A DNA stretch of 64,000 nt. Origin: DASWOJ01 sp964242415. Lineage in GTDB: Bacteria > Pseudomonadota > Alphaproteobacteria > Acetobacterales > Acetobacteraceae. How positions within the stretch are numbered: the first letter of the stretch is position 1; each line of letters starts with the position of its first letter. A model generated the notes under the pieces. The model saw only the letters and a list, made by a program, of their open reading frames with translations, had not been told where the DNA came from and made no database searches. The stretch spans positions 1-64,000 of the forward strand of contig CAXTAT010000030.1 in assembly GCA_964242415.1 (NCBI GenBank), given 5' to 3'. This document shows positions 44,731 to 54,380 of this stretch, piece by piece. The position numbers and the translations under genes were made by a program.

Positions 44731-45777
44731 TCAGGCGCTCCGCTCGTGTTCCTGGACCTTCTCCTCCGACGGCTTCGGCAGCGGCTGCGGGATGATGGTC
44801 GGGTGGCCCGGCTCCACATGGCCGCCAAATCCCGCCCGCATCGCCGACAGCATCTTGTTGGCGAAGCTGTGGTGCCGCCGGCTCTCGAACCGGGCGAACA
44901 GGCTGGCGGTGATCACCGCGGCGGGCACGGCCTCCTCGATGGCGGCCTCGACGGTCCAACGGCCCTCGCCGCTGTCCTCGACTTCGCCCTGGTAGCTCGC
45001 GAGGTCGCCGTCCTTCGCCAGCGCGATGCTGGTCAGGTCCAGCAGCCAGGAGCTGATGACGCTGCCGCGGCGCCAGGTTTCGGCAACCTCGGCGGTGTTG
45101 ATGGTGAATCGCTCGTGCTCCGGCAGGCCCTCGCTCATCTTGTTGCGCAGGATGTCGAAACCCTCGGCATACGCCTGCATCATGCCGTACTCGATGCCGT
45201 TATGGACCATCTTCACGAAGTGCCCGGCCCCGGCCGGACCCGCATGGATGTAGCCCTGCTCCGACCGGGGATCGTGCCCCTGGCGGCCCGGCGTCTTCTC
45301 GATGGTGCCGATGCCCGGCGCCAGCGTGGCGAAGATCGGGTCCAGCCGCTGCACCGCCTCGTCGTCGCCGCCGATCATCATGCAGTAGCCGCGCTCGATG
45401 CCCCAGATGCCGCCGGAGGTGCCCACGTCCACATACGTGATCCCCTTCTCCCGCAACTGCCGCGCCCGGCGGATGTCGTCCTTGTAGTAGGTGTTGCCGC
45501 CGTCGATGATGGTGTCGCCGGGGGCGAGCAGGTCCGTCAGCTCGCCCACCGTCGCCTCGGTGATCTTGCCGGCGGGCAGCATGATCCAGATGGCGCGCGG
45601 CGGCGTCAGCTTGGCCACCATGTCGGCCAGGCCGGTGCTGGGCTTGGCGCCCTTGTCGGCTAGGCTGTGCACTACCGTCTCGTTGCGGTCATACACCACC
45701 GTCTTGTGCCCGGCGCGCATCAGGCGCTGGCTGATGTTGCCGCCCATGCGGCCGAGGCCGACAATTCCGAGTTCCAT
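44731..45777 (-). CDS. gnd: 6-phosphogluconate dehydrogenase, decarboxylating (short type)
   Basis: Oxidises 6-phosphogluconate to ribulose-5-phosphate and CO2. It is 348 residues long, the short form found in some bacteria, not the ~470-residue enzyme. N-terminal GIVGLGRMGGNIS binds the dinucleotide; catalytic segments are DVGTSGGIWG and HFVKMVHNGIEYGMMQAYAEG. Lies 12 bases after the tal-pgi stop. Confidence 0.92.
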   Translation of the reverse strand: MELGIVGLGRMGGNISQRLMRAGHKTVVYDRNETVVHSLADKGAKPSTGLADMVAKLTPPRAIWIMLPAGKITEATVGELTDLLAPGDTIIDGGNTYYKDDIRRARQLREKGITYVDVGTSGGIWGIERGYCMMIGGDDEAVQRLDPIFATLAPGIGTIEKTPGRQGHDPRSEQGYIHAGPAGAGHFVKMVHNGIEYGMMQAYAEGFDILRNKMSEGLPEHERFTINTAEVAETWRRGSVISSWLLDLTSIALAKDGDLASYQGEVEDSGEGRWTVEAAIEEAVPAAVITASLFARFESRRHHSFANKMLSAMRAGFGGHVEPGHPTIIPQPLPKPSEEKVQEHERSA

Positions 45778-45789
45778 GCCGTTCGGCTC

Positions 45790-48627
45790 CTATGCCATCG
45801 CTGCGTCGATTGCCTGCGCCAGCCGCGCCAGCCCGGCGTCCACGTCCTTGCCCAAGTGCACGCGCAACGCCCGCCGCCCGCGCTCCGCCAGCACGTCGAA
45901 GTCGCCGCGCGCCTGCGCCGCCTTCACCACGCCGAAGGTGAACTTTTCGCCGGGCACCGGCAGGTCATGCGCGTCGTCCGCGGTGATCTGCAGGAACACG
46001 CCGCTGTTCGGCCCGCCCTTGTAAGTCTGCCCCGTCGAATGCAGGAACCGCGGCCCGAAGCCGACGCAGGTGGCGACATGCCGGCTGTCGCGGATGCGGG
46101 TCCGCATGGCCGTCAGCGCCGCGACGTGCGGCGGGCGGTCGATGTAGGCCAGCAGCGCCACGTAATCGCCGGGGCCAGCGCGGTCGAGGTGGGCCTTGAT
46201 CACCTCATCCAAGGTTTCCTGGCGCAGCGCGGCCTGGTCGCGCTCGTCGCTGAACAGCTTGATCCCGTCGTCGATCAGGAACGGCGTCTCGTTCGGCAGG
46301 CTGCCGGATTGGGTGTAGGCATCGGTCAGCTTGCGGGTCTCGATCTTGCTGGCCTCGACATCGGGCTGGTCGAACGGGTCGATGCCGATGATGGCGCCCG
46401 CGGTGGCAGTAGCCATCTCCCACAGGAAGAACACCTGGCCCAACTGCATCGTGCTGTGCAGCACGATGCGGACCACCGGCTGCCCGGCAGCCTCCAGGGC
46501 CGCCATTGCCGCCTCCTGCGCCGGGTCGGCGGCGCCGGACAGGGTCAGGTAGGCAAACACCCGGTCCGAGCCATACACGCCCGGAGCGCCCAACGGCTCG
46601 CCATCGACGGGCACGATGCCGTGGCCCTGCTTGCCGGTGCTTTCGGCCAGCAGTTGCTCAAGCCAGGCGCCCACATCGTGGATGGCCGGGCTGGCGACGA
46701 TGGTCACTTTGTCCCGCCCGGCCTTGGCGGCAGCGCCCAGGATGCAGCCGAGCTGCACGCCGGGGTTGTGGTCCGGCGGGGTGCCGGCGGCGCAGGAGCG
46801 GACCATCTCGCTGGTCGAGCGTAGGAAAGCTCCCAGGTCTAGGCCCATCGCGGCGGCCGGCACCATGCCGAAGTTGGACAATACCGAGTAGCGCCCGCCA
46901 ATGCCGGGATCGCCCATGAACACGGCGCGGAAGCCATCCTTCTCCGCCATCGCCTGCGTCTTGGAACCCGGGTCGGTCACGGCGACGAAGTGCTGACCGA
47001 CTTTGCCGCCGACTGCAGCGGTCATGCGATCCCAGAAGAACGCCTTGAAGATGTTCGGCTCCAGGGTGCTGCCGGACTTGCTGCTGACGATGCACAGGGT
47101 GCTGGCCAGGTCCACCTTCGCGGCTAGTTCCTCGATTTGCGCCGGGTCGGTGCTGTCCAGGATCAGCAACTCGGGAAATCCGTCCTGCTTGCCGAAAGTC
47201 TCGGCCAGGACTTCCGGGCCAAGGCTCGATCCGCCCATGCCCAGCAGCAGGACGTGCTTGAAGCCGTCCGCCTTGATGCCGTCCTGGAATGCCTGCAACG
47301 CCGGCAGGTCCGCGGTGCGGTCATCGACGATGTGCAGCCAGGCCAGCCACTTCGCCTCGTCGTGCCCGGTCCACAGCTTGGCGTCCCCGGCCCACAGGTC
47401 GCGCAGCTTGCCCGCCTTGCGCCAGTCCTCGCGCACATCGTGCACCTCCTGGGACAGCGGCTCCGGCAGCTTGGCGGACATCTGCACGAGGTGGTCGCCC
47501 AGCATCGCCGCACGCTTGGCCGCGACGGAGCCGAGCAGCTTGTCGGCGGCCTCCGCGAATTGCTTGACCCCATCCACCACCAGGGCGTCGGTGATCCCGT
47601 CCAAGTCCAGGTTGTGCTCAGCCACGGCGGCCATCACCGTGCGGGCTGCATCCAGGTCCTCAGTCAGCGACGCCCTCGCATGGCCGTGGTCGCGGAAGGC
47701 GTCCATGGTGGCGGGCGGGATAGTGTTGACGGTGTCGCGGCCAACCAGCTCCTCGACATATAGTACATCGCTGTATGCCTTGTCCTTCACGCCCGTGCTG
47801 GCCCATAGCAGGCGCTGCGGCAGGGCACCCGCGGCGGACAGCTTCTGCCACCGTGGGCTATCGACCATCCCCAGGTACGTCTGGTAGGCCATCTTGGCAT
47901 TGGCGATGGCGACCTTTCCGCGCAGCGGCTGCAACGCCGCCTCGCCCTTGGCCACGCGCTCGTCGATGCGCTTGTCCATCACGGCGTCGATGCGGCTGAC
48001 GAAGAAGCTGGCGACGCTGCTGATCCCCGCCACCGGCTCGCCCCGTGCCATGCGGTCCTCCAGCCCGGCGATGAACGCCTCCGCCACCGCCTCGTATGCC
48101 TTCTGCGCGAACAGTAGGGTGACGTTGATATTCAGCCCTTCGCCGATCAGGGTGCGGATGGCGGCGACACCCTTGTCGGTGCCGGGCACCTTGACCATCA
48201 GGTTCTCGCGGCCGACGGCCTTCCACAGCTTGCGGGCCTCGACCACCGTCTCGTCCGTGTGCAGCGCCAGGTAGGGCGACACCTCCAGGCTGACGTAGCC
48301 GTCCACGCGGTTGGTCGCGTCCCACACCGGGCGCATCACGTCGCAGGCGTGCTGGATGTCCTCGATGGCCAGCGCCTCATAGATGTCCTGCGCGTCGTGG
48401 TCGCCGCGGCCGGCCAGGGCCTTGAAGCCGTCGTCGTAATCGGTCCCCTCGCCCATCGCCTTCTGGAAGATGGACGGGTTGCTGGTGACGCCCTTCAGCC
48501 CGTCCTGATCGATCAGCTTCTTCAGGCTGCCATCGGCTGTGAAGCTGCGCTGGATGAAGTCCAGCCACGGTGATTGTCCGAACGCCTCAAGCTGCTTGAG
48601 CGCGTTCCCGAGTGGCATGTCGTTCAT
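45790..48627 (-). CDS. tal-pgi: Bifunctional transaldolase / glucose-6-phosphate isomerase
   Basis: A 945-residue fusion. Residues ~1-370 are transaldolase (GVTSNPSIFQKAM; Schiff-base Lys in NLMVKVPGTDKG; INVTLLFA). Residues ~390-945 are phosphoglucose isomerase of the SIS fold (VLLLGMGGSSLGPEVLAETF, VSSKSGSTLEPN, GGRYSVLSNFG). The fusion is a known feature of acetic-acid bacteria and some other lineages. It joins the non-oxidative pentose branch with fructose-6-phosphate recycling to glucose-6-phosphate, so carbon can cycle through Zwf. Its start overlaps the tkt stop by four bases. Confidence 0.93.
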   Translation of the reverse strand: MNDMPLGNALKQLEAFGQSPWLDFIQRSFTADGSLKKLIDQDGLKGVTSNPSIFQKAMGEGTDYDDGFKALAGRGDHDAQDIYEALAIEDIQHACDVMRPVWDATNRVDGYVSLEVSPYLALHTDETVVEARKLWKAVGRENLMVKVPGTDKGVAAIRTLIGEGLNINVTLLFAQKAYEAVAEAFIAGLEDRMARGEPVAGISSVASFFVSRIDAVMDKRIDERVAKGEAALQPLRGKVAIANAKMAYQTYLGMVDSPRWQKLSAAGALPQRLLWASTGVKDKAYSDVLYVEELVGRDTVNTIPPATMDAFRDHGHARASLTEDLDAARTVMAAVAEHNLDLDGITDALVVDGVKQFAEAADKLLGSVAAKRAAMLGDHLVQMSAKLPEPLSQEVHDVREDWRKAGKLRDLWAGDAKLWTGHDEAKWLAWLHIVDDRTADLPALQAFQDGIKADGFKHVLLLGMGGSSLGPEVLAETFGKQDGFPELLILDSTDPAQIEELAAKVDLASTLCIVSSKSGSTLEPNIFKAFFWDRMTAAVGGKVGQHFVAVTDPGSKTQAMAEKDGFRAVFMGDPGIGGRYSVLSNFGMVPAAAMGLDLGAFLRSTSEMVRSCAAGTPPDHNPGVQLGCILGAAAKAGRDKVTIVASPAIHDVGAWLEQLLAESTGKQGHGIVPVDGEPLGAPGVYGSDRVFAYLTLSGAADPAQEAAMAALEAAGQPVVRIVLHSTMQLGQVFFLWEMATATAGAIIGIDPFDQPDVEASKIETRKLTDAYTQSGSLPNETPFLIDDGIKLFSDERDQAALRQETLDEVIKAHLDRAGPGDYVALLAYIDRPPHVAALTAMRTRIRDSRHVATCVGFGPRFLHSTGQTYKGGPNSGVFLQITADDAHDLPVPGEKFTFGVVKAAQARGDFDVLAERGRRALRVHLGKDVDAGLARLAQAIDAAMA

Positions 48628-50732
48628 GCTGCTGCCTTCCGCTTGGCTTGAGCGCGTGCCGCTTCCAGCACCTTCTCAGGCGTGAAACCGAACTTCTTCT
48701 GCAAGTCGCCCGCCGGGGCGCTGGCGCCAAAGGTGTGCATACCGATCACCTGGCCGCCCCAGCCGATGTAGCGGTCCCAGCCCATAACGGCCGCCTGCTC
48801 CACCGCCACCCGGCCCAGCACCGAGTGCGGCAGGACCTCGTTCTTGTAGGCGTCGTCCTGGCTCTCGAACAATTCCCAGCTCGGCATCGACACCACGCGG
48901 GACTTGATCCCCTCGGCCTGCAAAGCATCGTGCGCGCCCAAGCACAGCGTCAGCTCGCTGCCAGTGCCCATCAGGATCACCTCGGGCGTGCCATCGCTAT
49001 CGGCCACGATGTAGGCGCCGCGGTCCACGCCGCTCGCCGCGCCGTACTTGGACCGGTCGATGGTCGGCAGCGCCTGGCGGCTGAGGATCAGCGCGACGGG
49101 CTTCTCATGCTGCTTCATCGCCACGCGCCAGCACTCGGCGACCTCGTTGGCGTCGGCCGGGCGCAGCACGATCAGGCCGGGAACGGAGCGCAGGGCGACA
49201 AGCTGCTCGACCGGCTGGTGCGTCGGCCCGTCCTCGCCCACGCCGATGCTGTCATGTGTGAAGATATAGATCACCGGCAGCTCCATGATCGCCGCCAGGC
49301 GGATCGGCGGCTTCATGTAGTCGCTGAAGATCAGGAAGCCCGACGCATAGGAGCGCAGCCCCGCCAGGGCCAGGCCGTTGCAGATCGACCCCATTGCGTG
49401 CTCGCGGATGCCGAAGTGCAAGTTGCGCCCGGCATAGTCGTCGCGCTCGAAGCTGTTGGCGCCGGGGAAGGTCAAGTTGGACTTTGTGGACGGCGACAGG
49501 TCGGCCGCGCCGCCGATCAGCCAAGGGACGTTCTGGGCGATGGCGTTCAGCACCTTTTGCGAGCTGTCGCGCGACGCAAGGCCCTTGGCGTCGGCAGGGA
49601 ACTCGGGGATGGACTTGTCCCAGCCGTCCGGCAATTGGTGGTGGTCCATCTGGTCCAGCTCGGCCGCCAGCGCCGGGTAAGCCTTGCGATACTCGGCCAG
49701 CTTGCCCATCCACAGGTGCCGCAGGTTGGCGCTGCGGGCGCCCATGCGCTTGGTGAACTCCTCCCGCACGCCGTCGGGCACCAGGAATTTCTCGTCTTCC
49801 GGCCAGCCGTAGAAGCGCTTGGCGGCCTTGATCTCCTCGTCGCCCAGCGGCTCGCCGTGCGCCTCGCGAGTACCCTGCTTCTTCGGCGCGCCGTAGCCGA
49901 TGATGCTGTGCACCATGATGAAGGTCGGGCGGTCGGTGACGCCCTCGGCCTCAGTCAGCGCGGCGTCGAAGGCAGCAGTGTCGTTGGCGTCGTTCACATG
50001 GATGACATGCCAGCCATACGCGGCGAACCGCGCCCCCACGTCCTCGTCGAAGGCCAGGCTGGTCGCGCCCTCAATGGTGATGCGGTTGCTGTCATAAATC
50101 CACACCAGGTTCGACAACCCAAGGTGCCCGGCGGTGCTGGCGGCCTCGCTGGCGACGCCCTCCATCATGTCGCCGTCGCCGCACAGGGCGTAGATGCGAT
50201 AGGTATACAGCTCGAAGCCCGGCTGGTTGTAGCGTGTCTCAAACCAACGCTGCGCCATTGCCATGCCGACCGAGTTGGCCACGCCCTGCCCGAGCGGCCC
50301 CGTCGTGGTCTCGACGCCCGAGGTGTAGCTGTACTCCGGGTGCCCCGGCGTCACGCTGCTGAGCTGGCGGAATTGCTTGATGTCGTCCAGCGACACTGCT
50401 TCCTGCTGCGTCGGGCCGTCCTCGCCGATGCGCCTGGTGCCGCTGAGGTGCAGCAGCGAGTACAGCAGCATGGACGCATGGCCGACCGACAGCACGAAAC
50501 GGTCGCGGTTGGGCCAGGTCGGGTCCATGGGATCGAACCGCAGGCGATCCTGCCATAGGGTATAGGCCACTGGCGCCAAGGCCATCGGCGTGCCGGGATG
50601 GCCGGACTTGGCCTTCTGCACAGCGTCCATGGAAAGGGTGCGGATGGTGTCGATACAGAGCTTGTCGATCCCCGTGGGACCGGTGCTGCTGCCTGCGCCC
50701 GGACGGGTCGCGGTGTCGCCATCTGCTGCCAT
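48624..50732 (-). CDS. tkt: Transketolase
   Basis: Thiamine-diphosphate enzyme of the non-oxidative pentose phosphate pathway. With the start at 50732 it has 702 residues: KAKSGHPGTPMALAP at the N-terminus, TPP/metal motif CGDGDMMEGVASEAAS, SNLVWIYDSNRITIEG, and HDSIGVGEDGPTHQPVEQL in the pyrimidine domain. A longer frame up to 50792 adds residues unlike the family. It is the first gene of the ten-gene minus-strand operon. Confidence 0.93.
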   Translation of the reverse strand: MAADGDTATRPGAGSSTGPTGIDKLCIDTIRTLSMDAVQKAKSGHPGTPMALAPVAYTLWQDRLRFDPMDPTWPNRDRFVLSVGHASMLLYSLLHLSGTRRIGEDGPTQQEAVSLDDIKQFRQLSSVTPGHPEYSYTSGVETTTGPLGQGVANSVGMAMAQRWFETRYNQPGFELYTYRIYALCGDGDMMEGVASEAASTAGHLGLSNLVWIYDSNRITIEGATSLAFDEDVGARFAAYGWHVIHVNDANDTAAFDAALTEAEGVTDRPTFIMVHSIIGYGAPKKQGTREAHGEPLGDEEIKAAKRFYGWPEDEKFLVPDGVREEFTKRMGARSANLRHLWMGKLAEYRKAYPALAAELDQMDHHQLPDGWDKSIPEFPADAKGLASRDSSQKVLNAIAQNVPWLIGGAADLSPSTKSNLTFPGANSFERDDYAGRNLHFGIREHAMGSICNGLALAGLRSYASGFLIFSDYMKPPIRLAAIMELPVIYIFTHDSIGVGEDGPTHQPVEQLVALRSVPGLIVLRPADANEVAECWRVAMKQHEKPVALILSRQALPTIDRSKYGAASGVDRGAYIVADSDGTPEVILMGTGSELTLCLGAHDALQAEGIKSRVVSMPSWELFESQDDAYKNEVLPHSVLGRVAVEQAAVMGWDRYIGWGGQVIGMHTFGASAPAGDLQKKFGFTPEKVLEAARAQAKRKAAA

Positions 50733-50919
50733 GATCTGCGTGTCCCCTGTGGTCGCCTGGGAAGTGTGGCCCGCACAGGGGCCAGTGGGCAAGCTGGACG
50801 CGCTGCCTGTGTCCGGTAACGTGCATTAGGCGAAGCCGGTTGCGTGTGTTCGTTCCGTGAAGCCGGTATCTTTTGCCGGGCCGGGCGCGTTACGCGTCCT
50901 CCCCCGCATCCGGACCCCA
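50733..50919. promoter_or_regulatory. Divergent promoter region tkt / MATE gene
   Basis: The only long spacer able to hold the pentose-phosphate operon promoter. GAAGCCGGT occurs twice (near 50832 and 50859), a possible regulator or promoter element. No clear sigma-70 hexamers are seen. Nature of the control is unknown. Confidence 0.35.
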
Positions 50920-52350
50920 ATGCCCGACACGCCGACGCTGGCCGCCCTGCCTGTCCAGGCCACCCCCGCTGCCCCCGCCGCCATGACGGCTGGACCAGTC
51001 GGGCCGCTGCTGGTCAGCCTGACCCTGCCGATGGTCGGCGCGGTGCTGTCCCTCATCGGCTACTCGGTGGCGGAGACCTGGTTCATCGCCCGGCTCGGCC
51101 CGCAGGCGCTGTCGGCGGTCAGCTTCACATTTCCGGTGACGATGGTGGTGATCAGCCTGGCCATCGGCCTCGGCGCCGGCACGTCGGCCGTGGTGGCGCG
51201 GGCGCTGGGGGCCGGGGAGGCTGCGGCGAGCGCGCTGGTGGTGGACGCGCTGCTGCTGACGGCGGTCCTGGGCGTGGCGGCGGCGGCGCTGGGAGAGGTG
51301 GTGATCGGCCCGCTGTTCCTTGCCTTGGGAGCGCCCGAGGCGCTGCTGCCGCTGATTGCCGGATACCTTCGCATCTGGTTCCCGGCGGCCACCTTGTTCA
51401 TGACGGCCATGGTGGGGCTGAGCGCGGCGTGGGCGGCGGGCGATGCGCGGTTCCAGGGCGTTGCCATGGCGGGGGCGGCGCTGCTGAACCTGGCCGTGGC
51501 GGCGCCGGTCATCTTCGGCCTGGATGGCCTGCCCGGCCTGAATATACCAGGCCTGAATGTACAAGGTCTGGGCCTGCGCGGCGCGGCGGTGGCCAACGCG
51601 CTGTCCTGGGGGCCGCTGCTGCTGGCGACGCTGTGGCGGCTGCGGTCCCTGGGGCTGCTGGCGGATGGGTTGCCGACGCCCGCGCGCTTCGTGGCCTCGA
51701 CCCGGCGCGTGCTGCATGTCGGGCTGCCGGCGGCGGGGACCAACACGATCATCCCGGTGTCGGCGGCCATCGTCACCGCGATCCTGGCGACGTACGGCGC
51801 AAAGGCGGTGGCCGGGTTCGGCGTGGCCGGGCGGATCGAGAGCCTGTCCATGGTGGCGTTCTTTGCGTTATCGGCGGTGATGAACCCGTTTGCCGGGCAG
51901 AACGCCGGGGCGGGGCGGCTGGACCGGGTGCGGGCGGCGGTGCGGGTCAGCTTTGGCTTTTGCCTTGCGCTGGGGGCGGTGCTGGCGGTGGGGCTGTGGT
52001 TCGCCGGGCCATGGATCGGGGCGCGGTTCAGCGGGGACGCGGAGGTGTCGGCGGCGACGGCGGCCTACCTCGCCATCGTGCCGGTCAGCTATGGAATGGC
52101 GGGGATCATCGCGGTGGCGAACTCGGCGTTCAACGGGCTGAACCGGCCCGGCGCCGCGGTGCTGATCTCGGTGGCGCGGATGATGGGCGTGAACGTGCCG
52201 GTGGCCTGGCTGGGCGGACGGCTATTCGGGGCCGATGGGGTGTTCCTCGGGGTGTGCGTGGCGAACATCGTGGTGGGCGCCGGGGCCGCCTGGTGGATTT
52301 GGCGGGTGACGGCACCGGCCGTGCAGCCATCGGCCGCGCTGGCGCGTTAG
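50920..52350 (+). CDS. MATE family efflux transporter
   Basis: A 476-residue, 12-span multidrug and toxic compound extrusion protein. The two homologous halves are seen in LTLPMVGAVLSLIGYSVAETWFIARLG near residue 35 and VGLPAAGTNTIIPVSAAIVTAIL in the second half. A loop near residue 210 carries an expanded 15-bp-type repeat (GLNIPGLNVQGLGL). The start at 50920 is preferred over 50857 because it gives a short cytoplasmic tail. The substrate is not known. Confidence 0.83.
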   Translation: MPDTPTLAALPVQATPAAPAAMTAGPVGPLLVSLTLPMVGAVLSLIGYSVAETWFIARLGPQALSAVSFTFPVTMVVISLAIGLGAGTSAVVARALGAGEAAASALVVDALLLTAVLGVAAAALGEVVIGPLFLALGAPEALLPLIAGYLRIWFPAATLFMTAMVGLSAAWAAGDARFQGVAMAGAALLNLAVAAPVIFGLDGLPGLNIPGLNVQGLGLRGAAVANALSWGPLLLATLWRLRSLGLLADGLPTPARFVASTRRVLHVGLPAAGTNTIIPVSAAIVTAILATYGAKAVAGFGVAGRIESLSMVAFFALSAVMNPFAGQNAGAGRLDRVRAAVRVSFGFCLALGAVLAVGLWFAGPWIGARFSGDAEVSAATAAYLAIVPVSYGMAGIIAVANSAFNGLNRPGAAVLISVARMMGVNVPVAWLGGRLFGADGVFLGVCVANIVVGAGAAWWIWRVTAPAVQPSAALAR

Positions 52351-52375
52351 CCGCCCCTCAACCCGGGGTGCCGCC

Positions 52376-53038
52376 ATGCCTGTTGCCGTGATCTTCGATG
52401 TCGATGGAACGCTGGTCGATTCCGTCGATGCCCATGCCGAGGCTTGGCACCGCGTGCTGGCCGAGTTTGGCCACGACGTTCCGGTCGAGCGCACCCGCGC
52501 GCAGATCGGCAAGGGTGGGGACGAGCTGCTGAAGGAGTTCCTGTCCGCGCAGGAGATCGAGCAGCACGGCAAAGCCATCGACAAGCGCCGGTCCGAGATG
52601 TTCAAGGCGGACTACTTGGACGGGGTGCAGCCGTTCCCGGGCGTGCGCGCCCTGTTCGAGCGGCTGCTTGCGGACGGGCACAAGCTTGCCCTGGGCAGCT
52701 CCGGCAACGAGAACGAGGTGGCGCACTATAAGGCGCTGCTCGGCATCGAGGACCTGGACCTCGTGCAGACGACATCGCAGGACGCGGAACGGTCGAAGCC
52801 GCATCCGGACATCTTCAAGGCGGCGCTGGGCAAGCTGGAGATGGCGGCGGGCGCGGCGGTTGCCGTGGGCGACACGCCGTATGACGCCATCGCGGCCGTG
52901 AAGGCGGGGATGGGCGCCGTGGGCGTGCTGTGCGGCGGGTTCCCGGCTGGCGACCTGCGCGGCGCCGGGTGCGTGGCGCTGTTCGATGGCCCGGCGGACC
53001 TGCTGGCGCGGTACAAGGGGTCGCCGCTGGATCGCTGA
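52376..53038 (+). CDS. HAD family hydrolase (phosphoglycolate phosphatase/beta-PGM-like)
   Basis: A 220-residue HAD phosphatase with a helical type I cap. Motif I FDVDGTLVDSVDAH, motif II in LGSSGNENE, lysine in SKPHPDIFKAAL, motif IV in AVGDTPYDAIAA. It follows the MATE gene by 25 bases on the same strand and may share its transcript. Probable small phosphorylated metabolite as substrate. Confidence 0.82.
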   Translation: MPVAVIFDVDGTLVDSVDAHAEAWHRVLAEFGHDVPVERTRAQIGKGGDELLKEFLSAQEIEQHGKAIDKRRSEMFKADYLDGVQPFPGVRALFERLLADGHKLALGSSGNENEVAHYKALLGIEDLDLVQTTSQDAERSKPHPDIFKAALGKLEMAAGAAVAVGDTPYDAIAAVKAGMGAVGVLCGGFPAGDLRGAGCVALFDGPADLLARYKGSPLDR

Positions 53039-53452
53039 CACGATCTCGTCGACCTGCCATTGCTGACCCATGGCGATCCCCGGCCGTTCGCCCAGTGGGA
53101 GTGCCGCGTGCGGTCCCGTTGCCGATGGGGTCACGCAGGCTCGCGTCGCCCGCGAACGCGCAATCATCGCGCGTGCGAACGCCAACCTGGATGCTGGGCT
53201 GGGCGTCGATTGGGATGCGGTAAAGGCATGGCTTCTGGAACCTGGCCGTGAGGGCGACCAACCGGCGGCTGCAACGGCGCCTGCCATAGCGGGCATCGGC
53301 CATGGCGCGCCGGGTTACGGTTGCCCCGGCAGCCGGGCACGCGAGGCAACTGGCGGTTGTGTCCATCAGACATGCTTACACTCTGTAACTCCAAGGTAGT
53401 CCCGCCGTTACATGACTGACCTACACCCTTCTCCGCAGCAGGAGGGGTGGCT
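53039..53452. other. Spacer with possible antitoxin remnant
   Basis: About 53130-53255, plus strand, reads ARVARERAIIARANANLDAG followed by VDWDAVKAWL, resembling the end of short ParD/CopG-type antitoxins (a helix then a DAVKAWL-like tail). No intact start or partner toxin frame is found; sequence after 53260 is not recognisable. GGAGG at 53441-53445 belongs to the next gene. Confidence 0.3.
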
Positions 53453-54250
53453 ATGTTCAATCAGAAGTTGAGGTCACTGGTCTTCTTCCACATCGCCAAA
53501 ACAGGCGGCACCAGCGCGACCGCAGCCCTGCGCGAGGTGTTCCCCGTCGCCGTCACCAGCAACGGCAACCTCTCCAATGCTTGCTGGGCAAGCAGCCCGG
53601 CCGCCGGCGATCCCCGGCAGGGCGACCTCCTGTATCATGGCCATCCCGAACACGGTGTCGCATGGAACGTGCCGCGGGGTGCAATCACCGCAACCGTGCT
53701 GCGTGAGCCAGAGGAGCATGCGGTGTCGAGCTACTTTCACCTGCTGCGAAACCCGGACCTGCCGCTGCATGGCATGGCGGTCCGACTGGGGTTCACCGGC
53801 CTGATGAGGGCGCACTGGCCGCTGCTGGCGTTCCAGGCGATCTCGCTGGACGTGGCGATCTCCCAGACGCCGATCGACACGCCGGAGCGGTTCTTCTCGC
53901 GCTTGCCGGGCGTCCGGCGCTTCCTGAAGCGCATTCACGTGGTCGGCTGCCTCGATCAGCTCGACACCGTGCTGCAGGCCGCGGTGCAGCGCACCGGCCG
54001 GGCGCCGCCGCCTGTGGCCCCGCGCCTCAACACCGCGGCCGAGTTCGGCGTGGGGCAGCATGAGGTGGAGCAGCTCCGGGCGGACTACCGCAACCTGGCC
54101 GATGCGCCGCTACTGCGGCACGTCATGGCGGCCGAGACGATGCTGGTTGCCCAGGCAAAACGGCGGGGCGCCAGCCGCTTGGGCTTCTGGCCGCTGCCAC
54201 TCGGCGGGCTTCGGGAGTGGCGACAGGGGGTCTCGCCGGTATCGATCTGA
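53453..54250 (+). CDS. Sulfotransferase-like protein
   Basis: A 265-residue P-loop protein of the carbohydrate/tyrosyl sulfotransferase type. FFHIAKTGGTSATAALRE near the N-terminus is the 5'-phosphosulfate-binding motif for PAPS, and VLREPEEHAVSSYFHLLR is the 3'-phosphate site. The ATG at 53453 stands seven bases after GGAGG; a GTG two codons earlier is less well placed. No pathway genes adjoin it, so the acceptor, possibly a surface glycan, is unknown. Confidence 0.72.
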   Translation: MFNQKLRSLVFFHIAKTGGTSATAALREVFPVAVTSNGNLSNACWASSPAAGDPRQGDLLYHGHPEHGVAWNVPRGAITATVLREPEEHAVSSYFHLLRNPDLPLHGMAVRLGFTGLMRAHWPLLAFQAISLDVAISQTPIDTPERFFSRLPGVRRFLKRIHVVGCLDQLDTVLQAAVQRTGRAPPPVAPRLNTAAEFGVGQHEVEQLRADYRNLADAPLLRHVMAAETMLVAQAKRRGASRLGFWPLPLGGLREWRQGVSPVSI

Positions 54251-54380
54251 TCCTGCGCCGGACTCGGCGCCGGGCCACGCGCCCGGAGCCGTGCTGCACC
54301 GCACGCCATCATGGTACGAGCGGGCTGGCACGAGCGGGACCCCCTCGACGCGCCGGGCTGTCGTTGCCACTTGATCGCCT

